Shown here: positions 33,394-45,310 of the stretch, piece after piece | Layout: every line of letters begins with the position of its first letter | Numbering within the stretch: position 1 is the first letter of the stretch | Source: Tetracentron sinense | Lineage: Eukaryota; Streptophyta; Magnoliopsida; Trochodendrales; Trochodendraceae | NCBI GenBank assembly: GCA_015143295.1 | Contig: CM026557.1 | Span: forward strand, 25,763,760 to 25,827,759 | Reading direction: 5' to 3' | Length of the DNA stretch: 64,000 bases | Made by a program: the position numbers and the translations under genes | Notes under the pieces: model-generated | What the model was told of the DNA's origin: nothing | Database searches by the model: none | Seen by the model: only the letters and a program-made list of their open reading frames with translations

Positions 33394-33756
33394 AAGTCAT
33401 TAGGTCACGTAGGCTAGTGCCTTGATCAAGTCGAGACTGTCTAAGGTCTAAAAACAGATTTAGTGTCGGAGCTTAGGCATTAGAAGCGGAAGTAATTCCT
33501 ATGAGTTGAACTTAGAACTCAGATGGACTTGTTGTACTAGGCTTGTTACTACGATTCAATTGGTAGCAAGTGGATCTTTAGGATGGTCTAGGAAATTTTC
33601 TAGGTTCTAGTGTCTAGAACTCTAAGTTATAATTATTGATTATATGTATACGATATGCTTAAGAGCAATTCATGAATATTGAACTGCTATATGATGTGTG
33701 AGGTTGGTATCCAAGTTAGACTCATGTTTTGCCAATTAATCTCAGGATTTGACATC

Positions 33757-34975
33757 ATGAGACGCGGCATTCGAGGTCGAGGTTACCATACTCGAAGGGC
33801 CGAGAATGAAGTTCCAAGAGAAGAGGAACCGTTGTATTTCACGAATGCTATGGATTCCATAGCCGAGACGTTGGCATTGTTGGCGGCTAGGCCTAATCCT
33901 ACCCCACCGTCTACTCCTATGCCTACACCGGTGCATCACACCGCAGGGCTTGAAGCTTTCAGGAGACTTCGGCCTCCGACTTTCTATGGCACTCTGGACC
34001 CTATGGTGGTAGAGTCTTGGATTATGCAGTTGGAGAAGAATTTTCGGGCTCTCTGTTGCACCGAAGAGCAAAGAGTCGAATGGGCTTCCTTCGTGATGGA
34101 AGGTGAAGCCGAACATTGGTGGAGAGCGGCCCAAAGGCAGAGAGATGTTGCTAAGGCAGGTGTGCCCTGGACTTGGGCAGAGTTCTTGGAGTCTTTCAGA
34201 GAGCAGTACTTTCCCAGATTTATTCGGGAACAGAAAGCAAGGGAGTTCATACTCTTGGAGCAAGGGTCGATGAGCGTAGCCGAGTATGAGGTGAAGTTCA
34301 CCGAGTTGTCGAGGTTTGCTCCGCAATTAGTTGCCACTGAAGACCTACGGGTCAGGAAGTTCGAGATGGGCTTGAAGGCCTTTATCAGTGATCGGGTGTC
34401 TATTCTCCAGGTGGAATCTTGGAGAGAGATAGTTGGAAAGGCGAAGATCGCCGAGAAAAATGCAGAAGACTTCATGAGAAGAAGGGACAGTGGCTTCGGG
34501 AAGAGTATGTCTCAGGGTCAGTCTAGTGGTTCATCATCCGAGAAGAGGTTGAGGACAGCACCTTATCAGTTCTCCCAGCCGAGGTCGGCTCAGAGACCTT
34601 CTTTTGTGCCTCAGGCACCATGTCCTACGGCATCACAAGCTACGAGGATTATGCCTCCGGCTTCCTCCACATCCCAGACCTTTGAGGAGTTCGCAGTTTG
34701 TGGTCGTCGGCACAAGACCGGGGATTGGCGAAGATTGTCAGGTGGCTGCTTCCACTGTGGCGAGATGGGTCACTTGATTTGAGATTGCCCTCGTAAGCAG
34801 TCACAGTCAGGACCACAGGGAGTTCGGTCTCCAGGCAGGCAGACTTCACTTCAGGGGTCTTCATCTCAGGCCTCTAGATCTGTGTCACCCGCTCAGCAGC
34901 CTCGTCAGACTAACCAGGGCAGGGTCTTTGCCATGACAGATAGAGACGCACAGGCATCTGACGATGTTGTGCAAG
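33757..34975 (+). pseudogene. Element B gag with premature stop
   Basis: The ATG at 33757 was chosen because the matching start is conserved in element A (22011). The capsid-like region has FYGTLDPMVVESWIMQLEKNF, EGEAEHWWR and FPRFIREQKAREFILLEQG. The zinc knuckle CFHCGEMGHLI*DC is cut by TGA at 34780-34782, consistent with a CGA-to-TGA change. After the stop the frame continues through a Ser/Gln-rich linker to RVFAMTDRDAQASDDVVQG, just before an intron-like segment. The product would be nucleocapsid/capsid of the particle. Confidence 0.88.
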
Positions 34976-34981
34976 GTACGC

Positions 34982-35116
34982 GTAAGTTGATCTTATCAAA
35001 GTTATAACATTGCTATGATGTGTTATGTAGTGTACGTGTATCCTATGTGGTGTTTTGCGATGCTTGTATCTATATGTATAGTTTATGTGTATAACTCGGG
35101 TAGTGAACATTCTCAG
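34982..35116 (+). other. Intron-like segment between gag and protease
   Basis: The gag frame ends in VVQGT and meets a strong donor-like GTAAGT at 34982. An AG acceptor at 35116 ('ttctcag') or 35128 returns to the protease frame (LLVNECLARVLIDTG) in the correct phase. The segment itself is AT-rich with stops. Element A has a diverged counterpart after its VVQGT near 20650-20790. Splicing is inferred only. Confidence 0.45.
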
Positions 35117-35400
35117 GTTCGTTACTAGTGAATGAGTGCTTAGCAAGGGTGTTGATCGACACAGGATCCACTCATTCCTTCGTCTCACCAAGCTTTGCAA
35201 AAGGCTTCATGTCCGAGCTGAGTAAGCTACCTCGGGAGTTGTCCATTTCGACTCCATTGGGCATGTCCATAGAGACAGACAAAGTGTATCTGGGTAGTGT
35301 TGTGCAAGTCATACAGCACGAGTTACCAGTAGACTTGATTATTCTGGGATTTCAGGATTGGAATTTTGACGTTATCCTAGTATGGAACACGTGGCGTGTT
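35117..35400 (+). pseudogene. Element B aspartic protease (3' part deleted)
   Basis: VLIDTGSTHSFVSPSFA carries the retropepsin DTG active-site motif. The frame runs [18 protein letters not shown] and then jumps into [12 protein letters not shown] in another frame: about 60 bp that normally encode the segment after 'DVILG' are missing, so protease and RT are no longer in one frame. Confidence 0.82.
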
Positions 35401-37241
35401 TCGAGAAGGTGGTGAATTTCAAGCCTGCTGGGTTGAAGCCATTTCATTTCAGGGGACTTCAGAGGAGAGATATTGCTCGCTTTGCGGCTCTCAGTCTTGA
35501 GAAGGTGGAAGTACGAGACTCCACATCCATTCCCGTTGTATGTGAGTACATGGATGTTTTTCCGGAAATCTTACCGGGATTGCCTCCTGATCGGGCAATT
35601 GAGTTGGCTCCAGGCACGGCACCAATTTCAAGGGCTCCGTATAGGATGGCTCCTATCGAACTTAAGGAGTTAAAGGAGCAGTTGGAAGAACTGCAAGGCC
35701 TTGGATTCGTTCAACCAAGTGTCTCACCTTGGGGAGCTCCAGTGCTCTTTGTGAAGAAGAAAGATGGGTTTATGCGTATGTGCATTGACTACCGACAGTT
35801 GAACAAAGTCACGATCAAGAATCGTTATCCATTGCCTTGGATAGACGTCTTGTTTGATCAGTTGAAGGGAGCAAAGTTCTTTTCCAAGATTGACCTTCGA
35901 TCTGGTTATCATCAGTTGAAGATCAAAAAGGAAGACATTCCGAAGACAGCGTTCAAAACTCGGTACGGCCATTATGAGTTCTTGGTCATGTCTTTTGGGT
36001 TGACTAACGCACTGGCAGCATTCATGGATCTGATGAACCGAGTGTTCAGATCATCTCTCGACAGGTGTGTAATTGTGTTTTTGGACGACATTCTGGTGTA
36101 CTCACAGTCACAGGATGATCACACGAGAGATCTTCGCTTAGTATTACAAACTCTTCGAGAGCATCGTCTGTATGCTAAGTTGAGTAAGTGCGAGTTCTGG
36201 CTGAACAAGGTGTCCTTTCTTGGACATGAGGTGTCTGCTGAAGGTATCTCAGTCAATCCTGCAAAGATCGAAGCAGTGATGAATTGGGAAAGGCCGAAGA
36301 GTGTTACTGAGATTCTTAGTTTTCTCGGCCTAGCAGGATACTACCGGAGGTTTGTAGAGGGGTTTTCGAGTTTAGCAGCTCCGCTTACCTATCTCACGCG
36401 GAAGAACACTAAGTTCACTTGGAGTGACAAGTGCGAGGCTAGTTTCTTGGAGTTGAAGAAGAGGCTTACCACAGCCCCTGTTCTCACAGTTCCATCCGGA
36501 AGGGGTGGTTTCGAAGTCTATAGTGATGCTTCGCTAGTTGGACTTGGGTGTGTTTTGATGCAGCATAAGCAAGTTGTTGCCTATTCTTCACGTCAGTTGA
36601 AGGAGCATGAGCAAAACTACCCCATGCACGACTTAGAGCTTGCAGCGGTCGTTTTTGCGCTGAAAATTTGGCGTCACTACCTCTATGGAGAAGAGTTCGT
36701 GGTATTTACAGACCACAAGAGCTTGAAGTACCTCTTCCTCCAGAAGGAGTTGAATATGAGGCAGCGTCGCTGGATGGAATTCATGAAGGACTATGATTGT
36801 TCCATTCAGTACCATCCGGGTAAGGCTAATGTAGTAGCCGATGCTCTTAGTAGGAAACCCTATGGGGTTATGGCTCACTTGAGAGTGCAAGAGTGGAAGT
36901 TATTGCATGAGATGTGCAACCTAGACACTACTCTTAGGCATGTCGCCTACGGGCCGGTGATGTCCAACATCGTGGCTAAGCCACATATCTTGAATCGGAT
37001 CAAGGAGTTGCAAAATTCGGATGTTGAATTGCTTGCTTATCGAGATAAGTCGGTCGGTAATGGCAGTCAAGAGTTCGCTTTGAATGGTGATGGTGCTATC
37101 ACATTCAATGGCAGGTTATGTGTTCCCGCCGACATAGTGTTGAGGGGTGAGATTTTGGATGAGGCTCACCGATCCAAATACACGGTACATTCGGGAGGTA
37201 CCAAGATGTATCAGAATCTGAAGAAGCACTACTGGTGGTGA
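35382..37241 (+). pseudogene. Element B reverse transcriptase and RNase H
   Basis: A 619-codon open stretch, intact by itself but separated from its neighbours by a frameshift and stops. RT motifs: [57 protein letters not shown], and the catalytic box [11 protein letters not shown]. RNase [53 protein letters not shown]. The end enters the integrase zinc region ([17 protein letters not shown]) and stops at TGA 37239-37241, with more stops up to 37290. Confidence 0.92.
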
Positions 37242-38395
37242 AATATATAAAGGGAAGTCACCGAGTATGTTGCTAGATGTTTGGTGTGCTAGCAGGTGAA
37301 AGCCGAGCATCAAAGGCCGGCAGGTCTTTTACAGTCCCTTCCTATTCCAGAGTGGAAATGGGAGAATATCTCGATGGATTTCATCGTGGGTTTGCCACGA
37401 ACGGCGAAGGGCTCTGATACTATTTGGGTGATTGTAGACAGGTTAATAAAGTCTGCACACTTTATTCCTTATCGGACTACTTTTAATGCAAATCAGTTAG
37501 TAGCCTTGTATGTTAAGGAGGTGGTTCGTCTGCACGGTTTGCCAGTTTCTATTGTGTCCGATCGAGATCCTAGGTTTACTTCAAGATTCTGGAAAACTTT
37601 TCAGGATGCCATGGGTTCTCGTTTAGATTTCAGCACCGCCTTTCATCCTCAAACCGATGGGCAGACTAAACGGGTGAATCAAGTTGTGGAAGATATGCTC
37701 CGAGCTTGTATGCTAGATTTTCAGAGCAGTTGGGAGGAACAATTGTCGTTGGTTGAGTTTGCCTACAATAACAGTTACCAGGCAAGCATCTAGATGGCAC
37801 CTTTCGAAGCTCTGTATAGTCGGCGTTGTCGATCACCGCTATACTGGGATGAAGTTGGTGAGAGAAAGGTACTTGATCCTGAGTTGATTGAGCATACCGC
37901 GGAGAGGGTCAAAGTTATCCGGGAGCGACTGAAAACTGCACAGGATAGGTAGAAGAGCTATGCGGATACTCGCCGTAGAGATTTGGAATTCTGAGTTGGA
38001 GATTGGGTTTTTGTGAAAATTTCGCCGAGTCGGGGAATCATGAGATTTGGAAAGAAGGGAAAGCTCAGTCCTAGGTACGTGGGACCATTTGAGATCATCA
38101 CGAGGGTTGGTGAGGTTGCTTACAGGGTAGCACTACCGCCTCACATGGTCTATGCTTAGGAAATACATTTCGGATCCATCTCACGTCATTGCTCTTGATC
38201 CTATGGAGATTTGAGAGAATCTTACTTTGGTGGAGCAACCAGTTCAGATTTTGGATCGTCGAGATCAAGTGTTGCGAAACAAGACTATCCCGCTTGTCCT
38301 TGTGAAGTGGCAACATCATTCCAAGGAAGAAGCTACATGGGAATGGGAAGCCGATGTGAAGGAAAGGTACCCTCACTTGTTTGGGTGATTTTCTG
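37242..38395 (+). pseudogene. Element B integrase and chromodomain
   Basis: The catalytic core is open at 37296-37793: MDFIVGLPRT (first Asp), SDRDPRFTS (second Asp) and NQVVEDML (Glu). Stops precede it in the zinc finger (LVC then stop then QVKAEHQ) and follow it (NNSYQASI then stop; also near 37952, 37995 and 38158). The C-terminal part LSPRYVGPFEII is visible. A chromodomain follows (QILDRRDQVLRNKTIPLV, then KWQHHSKEEATWE and RYPHLFG), typical of plant chromoviruses and thought to steer integration to heterochromatin. Confidence 0.9.
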
Positions 38396-38464
38396 GTTGG
38401 TTTTGTATGTATTCTGTTCTTGTATGTTTTGGGTGTCGTTCTAATTTCAAGGACGAAATTCCTG

Positions 38465-38478
38465 TAAGGGGGGAGGGA
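38465..38478 (+). promoter_or_regulatory. Element B polypurine tract
   Basis: TAAGGGGGGAGGGA directly before the 3' LTR TGTAGAGCCCCG, the standard plus-strand primer of Ty3/gypsy elements. Confidence 0.88.
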
Positions 38479-40415
38479 TGTAGAGCCCCGAAATTTCATT
38501 CCCCTATGTAATGGATAGGGTGTGAATAGTGCCCAAGTGTAGTTTTGTACACTTGTGGGTTTTGTATGGATATATGAGTTTGGATATTTGGTGTGCATGT
38601 TTCAATAGGTCCACATATCACTAAAGAGTATGTATTAAGCCTTAAAGAGTATTAGAATTGGATTGAAAAGGTTCCAAGTAAGGAGAACAGAGTTTTGGCA
38701 GAAAACAGGGGCCACCGATCGCTCGGTCATAACGTCTGATCGACCGATCAACTATCGATCGCTCGGTAGCTGTCGTGCGGTTAACTTTTTTGTATGGAGT
38801 TATTTTTCAGAGAGGGTGTTTTTAACCGAGCTCTCGGTTGAAACCACCAATCGCTCGGTCTATACCACCGATCAATCGGTTATGCACAGAAATTCTTCAT
38901 TAAGGGTGTTTCAGACTTTAACCATTTCTCATTTGCCTATATAAGGCTAGACTCGTGCCTTAGGGTTTCAGAAACCCTTTGTGCACTGTTTTGGAGCTAG
39001 AGAAGTTTAGAAGAAGGAGAAGAGCTTGGTGATTGTTCAAGCTTGAAGGATAGATCGATTTCTTCCTCCCTTTGGTGATTCTCAACCAAGAACTCACTGT
39101 TCTTGCTTGTTCAAGCTTTTGGGGATCAAGTTCTTTGATTTCTACAAGGTAGATACACTCTACTACAATCTTGCAATACTATTAAAGTTATTCTTCTATC
39201 TCTATACTACTTGTGTTTTGGTGGATTATGGTGTGAAAGCACGTATTTATATACTTGGATGAAAGATACTATTATGATGCACTCTAAGTGTTTGATAAAA
39301 TACCTCTAAGGGATTCTATGCTTAATATGATGATTCCTTGCATTAAGTTCATAAGCTCGCATGTCTCGCATGAACCAATGGTTTCTACGGATTTCTCAAA
39401 GTACGAAAAGGGTTTTTCACTCAAAAGACTAATAAGAAACGATTCTAAGTAACTCTATGATTTGTCTAAGATCGTCTCACAAGCTCTATGGATCATACTA
39501 TGCTCACAAGGAACTCTATGATAAGCTCTAAGATTGTCTCACAAGCTCTACGGATCATACTATGCTCACAAGGAACACTCACAAGGAACTCTATGATAAG
39601 CTCTAAGATCGTCTCACAAGCTCTACGGATCATAACTCACAAGCTCTAAGATCTCTATGGTATTGGCTCTAAGGATATGCTCTATGTGCTCTATGGTATC
39701 TCTATGTCTCTACAGATCATAATGACTCTAAGTAACTCCATGAACTCGCAAGAACTCATAAGACTATGATTAACGGTTGACTCACACGGTTATAGTTTGT
39801 TTTGATTTCGGATCTCATCTCACATGTGTTTTATGGTTTCTATGATCTCACATGTTTTAAGGATTTCAATCTCCATGCCTCGTATGCTCTATGCTCTATG
39901 ATATATTGCTTTATTGTTGTTAGTTTGTATACGCTGAGTATTCCATGCTCAACCGTCATTTGTTATGATCGCCAGGTTCTAGGGATCGCTTCGATCTATG
40001 TGGCTCAGAGCCTTGGGTGGAGGAAGAGTACTTCGACTCGGAGCCTTCCATGGATCATGATCAGGGCTATGGTCCAGTAGATAGGTGTCGAGAGTTTGAT
40101 TTCTGTTGACCGACAGACTTGGTTAATAGGATTATACAGTGTTTTGTTATGTGAGTGTGGGATTTGTTCACTCCACTTGTCTTTTGGATTATTACACATG
40201 TATCTTTTGTTGGTTCATACTTGAACCAAGTATAGGAGTGTTATCTTTTGCTTCCGCTATATTGGTATATTTTTCCGCTGTGCATTATTTTCATTTCCGC
40301 ATTATACTCTGACAGGTTTCCATGTTTTGTGCCTTATGTATTATACTGGAGGTATGATACGGCGGTCACGAGTCAAAGTATCTCTAACTCCTAGGGGGTA
40401 TTTTGGGTCGTGACA
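38479..40415 (+). repeat. Element B 3' LTR (1937 bp)
   Basis: TGTAGAGCCCCG to GGGTCGTGACA. It is closely similar to the 5' LTR but has an additional copy of the 'gaactctatgataagctctaag' block near 39500-39600, and retains a 35-bp inverted-repeat segment ('gtgagtgtgggatttgttcactc') at 40147-40180. The palindrome array is at 38714-38882 and the TATA box at 38937-38945. Confidence 0.95.
39969..40109 (+). CDS. LTR small acidic ORF, element B 3' LTR
   Basis: Same register and length as at 32874-33014, ending at TGA 40107-40109. It encodes SPGSRDRFDLCGSEPWVEEE and then YFDSEPSMDHDQ. The GGCAG of other copies is GCCAG here. As in the 5' LTR, no ATG precedes it in frame. Confidence 0.35.
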   Translation, partial: SPGSRDRFDLCGSEPWVEEEYFDSEPSMDHDQGYGPVDRCREFDFC

Positions 40416-40420
40416 GGAAG

Positions 40421-41590
40421 ACCTGACCTTCTCATCAGGGGATGCTGTACCCCTAGGTTTATAAGTGCCCGACTTTGACAAGTACGACGGCACAGGCTGC
40501 CCGAAGCAACACCTGCAACTGTATCTAGGGGACATGCTCCAGCATAACAAGAGCCAACCACTTCTCATCCAATACTTTTAGAAGCGTGTGAAGGGAGCAG
40601 CCCTTACTTGATGGATGTCAAGCAACGAGTCAAGACTTGGCAAGACGTCATGGACATTTTTCGTGGAGCAATACTCTTTCAATCAAGAGCTTCGGCTTTA
40701 GAGAAGCCAATTGGAGTAGATGTACCAGTGTAACAATGAGTCCTTCGTGGATTATGCTACCCACTGGAGGGAGATGATAGCAAAAATCTCTACTCCGATC
40801 CCCAAGGAGGAGTTGACAAGCATATTGTCAAGACAAGTGGTAGACTTTAGCACCATTGTCAAGACAAGTGTCCGCATCAAGACGGCCATCCAGAGTGGAA
40901 CCATTCACTCCAGCTTAGGGCTTGCTCCCCCAGAGCAGTAGCACCAGTAAGCAGAAACAACAGTCCCAAGGCCCAGAGAAAGAAGGAAGATGTTCAAATG
41001 GTGGCTGCCACAGCACTAATCAGATTGCCGGCTCCAGCCACTCAATCTCAGCCAGCATTCAGAAACACCCGGTCAGTCAGACAAAATCAGGGGCAAAACC
41101 GTCCCCCCAGAAACTTCAACCCTCTTCCATGCACTCTCAGCCAGTTGTTGGAATTTCTTACCAAGCGGTCTTCTCACCTTGAGATGCCCTACCCCCTCTC
41201 TTGCCCTGTGACAAACAAAAAAAAAATTACAGAGCCGATCATCACTACACCTTTCATCAAGGTCCAGGCCATGATACCGATTATTGCATTGGTTTGAAAT
41301 ACGCCATCCAAGATCTCTTGGCTGAGGGTAAGGTTGAACTGGCCCCCGGCAACACCAGTATCAACCAGGCGTCACTGCCTCCACATAACAATCAAGTCAA
41401 TTTCATTGAGTGGGAAGAGCCCGGGGCAGGGCGGCCGAGACCCAGTGTACTCGCAGTGGATGATGGTATAATCAGACCTTCATACCAGCCACCTGCCATA
41501 ATCTCATTTCCTTAATCAAACATACAGACCATCCGGTCTCCAGCACAGATCTCTACTCTTGAATCAGAAAAATAGCAAATTATCTACACT
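40421..41590 (+). pseudogene. Ogre/Tat-like gag (decayed)
   Basis: Continues the element interrupted at 31457. Recognisable Tat-type gag features: VPDFDKYDGTGCPKQHLQLY, GAALT then WMSS, FFVEQYSFNQEL, NNESFVDYATHWREMIAKIS, PIPKEELTSI. A later part has FHQGPGHDTDYCIGLKYAIQ, like the degenerate zinc-finger zone of these gags (41201-41515). At least five stops or frame changes are present, and the region fades into non-coding sequence after about 41590; no pol is found. Confidence 0.72.
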
Positions 41591-43857
41591 ACCGTAAAGT
41601 CCTCTTTCTAGCTGACCGCAATGTCGTCGTGTCCTTTTTTTTCTTTTATTCATGGTTAAGTTTAATTAAATATGATAATATTTTATTCTCCTAAAAACTA
41701 AGGTTGGATGGATGAAGCCTAGGGGTGAGTGAATCATAACCCTAGTTTTGTTTTGTTGGGAAATCATAACCTTAGTAGATGTTAAAAATGAGGGTGTCCG
41801 TTTCCAAGGTAACCGCACAAGGTAACCGCACGGTCCGTTTGTCACTTCCCATCAATTATACTATTGGATGAGTTGAGAAAGATGGAAAGGAGAGAGAAAG
41901 GGGCTGAAATCAAATAACATATATTTTCTAATAAGTTTCGGAATTGACGGACGCCTCATCTTTCCCTTAACAAGATTGAAGGGTTATGGGTACGTGGCAA
42001 ACAGTTGTGGAGTCTACAAGGATTCCTTGTGGAGGACACTACAAAGGATCCCGACTCATGCAAAAATCCCTTTGTAGCTGATTATTGATCGTTATAACAT
42101 TAGTAGAAAGGATTTCTCTTTTCTTTCCTAGAGATGCTAGCAATCAGGGGTGGAGCCACCTGGGCCCTAAGGAGAGCTGAAGTCCCCCTAAATTTTGGGA
42201 AAAAACAAAATCCCATTGTATTTGTAGGGATGAAGTTTGTGAGAGGGGCGGAGCTGGGACAAGGTTCTAGCCCCCTAAACTTTTGAAAAATATATATTCT
42301 ATACAAGCGGGCACAAACAGACGGGATGACCGATAAACTTTTCCTTCAAATGAAAAAAAAAGGGGGACTAGGCCCCTGAACCCCCATTGTTAGCCTCCTT
42401 GCAGAGAATCTTGGCTCCCCTTCTGCTAGAAGTACAGTTCGAGAGTCTTACCCCGCATCCTCTAAATGGGGTTCCCTGTAAGGTTTTCTATACCACAGCA
42501 GGTTTCCCCCCCCCCCCCCCCCAAAGGGTCATCTTCTTAATGGGCTTCCCTCTAAATAATGAAAAGAAATGTGGTTTTGAAGGTTATCCTACTACTTACT
42601 GTTGTGTTATGGGTAGTGATTTGATGTTGTCAATTGTCATCAAAGCCCTAGAGGTTAGACCAATAATCCAATAGAATATTGTGGATAGGGGAAGACCAAT
42701 TGATGGAAATAAAAACCTGATTTCCAGATGAATAGCATTTGAGTTACAAATTTCGGTTAGTACTATTTTCTTCTTTGTGGAATGCAAAGCACTCTTCGTT
42801 TAGCGGACTCGCCCCTTGTTACAGATTCCTTGCCACTTTATTTCCATGTGATGAGCCGAAGAGGAATAGATTTCATCTGGCCCTCGTCAGACAAAAACAC
42901 CTCATCTCACAAGTCAACACGTGTTCTTCTTATGTTCTTCTTATCGCTCTTTAACTATGGTTAAGATTCACCTAATTCTTAGGGTTCAACCATGTAACCT
43001 TGGTTTTTAGAATAAAAATATTAAAAAATTTAAATATTGTGGTTAAAGTTTCTTAACAAGGATTAAAAGGGCAGTTAAAGGAGTAATGTGATTAAGCCAG
43101 ACCAAATCCGATCCCAGGAAGGAGCATTCCCCACCCTTTCTTTTCAATGTAACACAAACCTAGCCACCTGCAACAAAGTCTAGATAGGTCATAGGTAACC
43201 CCAATTGGGTTATCATACATAAGTTTGGAGTCTGGGGTTTGGAGTTTGAAGTCACCCTCTAACTCCTCTTTCTAGATAATAAGTTGCTGTTATAGCTCCA
43301 ATGCAGTGACTCCAATGCAGGGACTCTAGTAGGAGATATTTTTACCTTTTTTGGTAAATCAAAGCAGGAGATATTTGTATGAAGAAAAAGCAGGAGATAT
43401 TTGAATGGATTAAATGGATCACAACCGATCGATCATATTTGCAATTAATTCAAAATCGCAACCAGCTGTGTTTGCCATTTCAAGTCTTCAAATTTCTCTA
43501 CAAATCTACAACTCCACAAAAATTGCGTGAATCCTAACCGTTAAACCATTCACTACGATTATGATCAACATCATCACTATCATCGCCATTCGTTGGTCAG
43601 ACTGCATGTGAGAAAAGAGTTCTTTTCATATAATAAGAAAGAAGCCAGCAAAAACAAGAAAAAGAAAGGGGTCTGACAAAAACAACATAAATGAGGAACC
43701 GATCGACGTCCTACATACGTAGATGAGCATCCAAATGGGTCCTTCATCTTCGCAGGGCAGAGCCAGGGAGGCTTAGGGGCACTGTCCCGAACTTTTAAAA
43801 AAATAATTTTTTTCTATAAAGGCATAGCCAAAGGAATGGGGACGTGGTTAATGGGGA
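41591..43857. other. Intergenic region, no supported gene
   Basis: Open frames here are short and show no known domain. Features seen: a run of about 17 C at 42507-42523; motifs of the type 'ccccctaaattttg' near 42185 and 42270 that resemble ends of decayed DNA transposons; a 'ggttaagattcacctaattcttagggttcaac' block at 42960 related to the foldback arm at 43860. Confidence 0.5.
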
Positions 43858-44929
43858 CGTGGTTAAGATTCACCTATACCATAGGGTTCAACAATCTAAC
43901 CTTGGTTTGTATAAAATAATATTAAAAAATATTAATGTAGAGACCCGAAATTTAGTTTCTCGGCATTCGTGTCATTTACATAAATTCCTTAGACTATGCA
44001 TCCGATTTTAAATGCATGTGTTCCTATGAAAATTAATGTGGCCCCCTAAATTAGTAAACTTTTATATAATAATAATAATAATAATGATTAACTTATTATT
44101 ATTATTACTATGGTTATTAAATTAAAAGTTTTGCATTTAAGGGACACCTCATTGCTTAAAATTAGCCCAAGGTATCTATTTTCTAACTTTTAGGAGTATA
44201 GGAGTTTAAACTTTGAGTTCTCAGTATTAACCCAAATATTTTGAGATTCGCGTTTACCTTCATCCAACTTGATGAGAAATTTTAACCTCCATAGACTTGA
44301 AATTGGGATTTGTCTATAGATAAGAAATTGTTCCCCATCGGATAACGGTTCCAACGCAAGTTGAATCGCCCAATTCCGATAACCGAGTCGAAAGTTACGG
44401 GCAAAATACCGGAGCAAGGTTCAAAAAAAAAAAAATGGATCCGACCGATTGGCCAACTAGCGCCGATCGATCGGTGGAGGCGGGGATCGATCGGCCAAAA
44501 CTCGTCGATCGATCGGTGGACACTGAAATATGCACGAAAACGTCAATTTGTGACTTTTTAAGTTCTCTTTGGTCCCCAAACTCTATAAATAACCTTCAAA
44601 CTTGTGAGTTAGGGTTTTCATAAACTTCTAAACCTAAAAGAGAGAAAAGAGAGAGTTTCCTAAGAGATCAAAAGGGGGAATCTTGAAGAGTTCAAAGATT
44701 AGATCAAAATAAAGGAAGAAGGAGGCTTGGAGATCGATATACAGCCTTATTCGCAAGTGATAGATCATAGGGAAGCGATCAAGTGAGATAAATAACAGAT
44801 CTAGTATCCAATATTTTGATAGTTAACCTAGAATAATGAATAAAAATGAGTAATCAAAGGAAATATGTAAAGATGGGTAGGATCCATGAATATGCCTATG
44901 ATTTTTGTTTATTATAGTTAATCTATTAA

Positions 44930-45310
44930 AAATAGGATGTGAAAAATCATGATTATAGTCTCTGTTATTGAATGATTAACATAAGATGTGAAGAACTAGA
45001 ATTGATTCCCATTTTATTATTTATGGATGATAAAAGTAGGATGTGAAGAACTAGATTTGTAGTTTTTAGTTTATGATTCCTGGGTGATTAAACTAGAATG
45101 TGAATAGTGGTAATTATGATCATGATTTATTAATAGTGAAATATTAAATTAGGATGTAAAGAACCCAGTTGTTATATAGTTTTTATTATTTATTGATTTG
45201 ATGTAGAAGATTTATTGAGGATATAATTTTATTATCATTGGAATGTTAAAATAGGTTGTGAAGAACCTAGTGCAGACACTGTTTTATTATCACGAAACTA
45301 TTATGTTAGG
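44930..45310 (+). repeat. Diverged 'taggatgtgaagaac' repeat region in LTR
   Basis: About seven degenerate copies of '(t)aggatgtgaagaactag' spaced 40-80 bp, at the position of the hairpin minisatellites of other LTRs. Hairpin potential is weaker here. Confidence 0.6.

Larger units (their letters stand above)
31458..40415 (+). mobile_element. Gypsy element B, complete structure, chromodomain type (8958 bp)
   Basis: Two LTRs (31458-33287 and 38479-40415), perfect GGAAG duplications (31453-31457 and 40416-40420), tRNA-iMet primer-binding site, gag, protease, RT, RNase H, integrase, chromodomain and polypurine tract in order. The chromodomain at the integrase end places it among plant chromoviruses, likely Tekay/Del. 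Stops in gag and integrase and a deletion near protease make it non-functional. It sits inside an Ogre/Tat-like element, whose gag frame rejoins at 40421. Confidence 0.95.

Noticed and set aside
42507-42523. Run of about 17 C
   Set aside because: Homopolymer with no associated motif; may also be an assembly or sequencing artefact.
42387-42674. 95-codon open frame
   Set aside because: Contains the poly-C run read as polyproline; no domain and no gene context.
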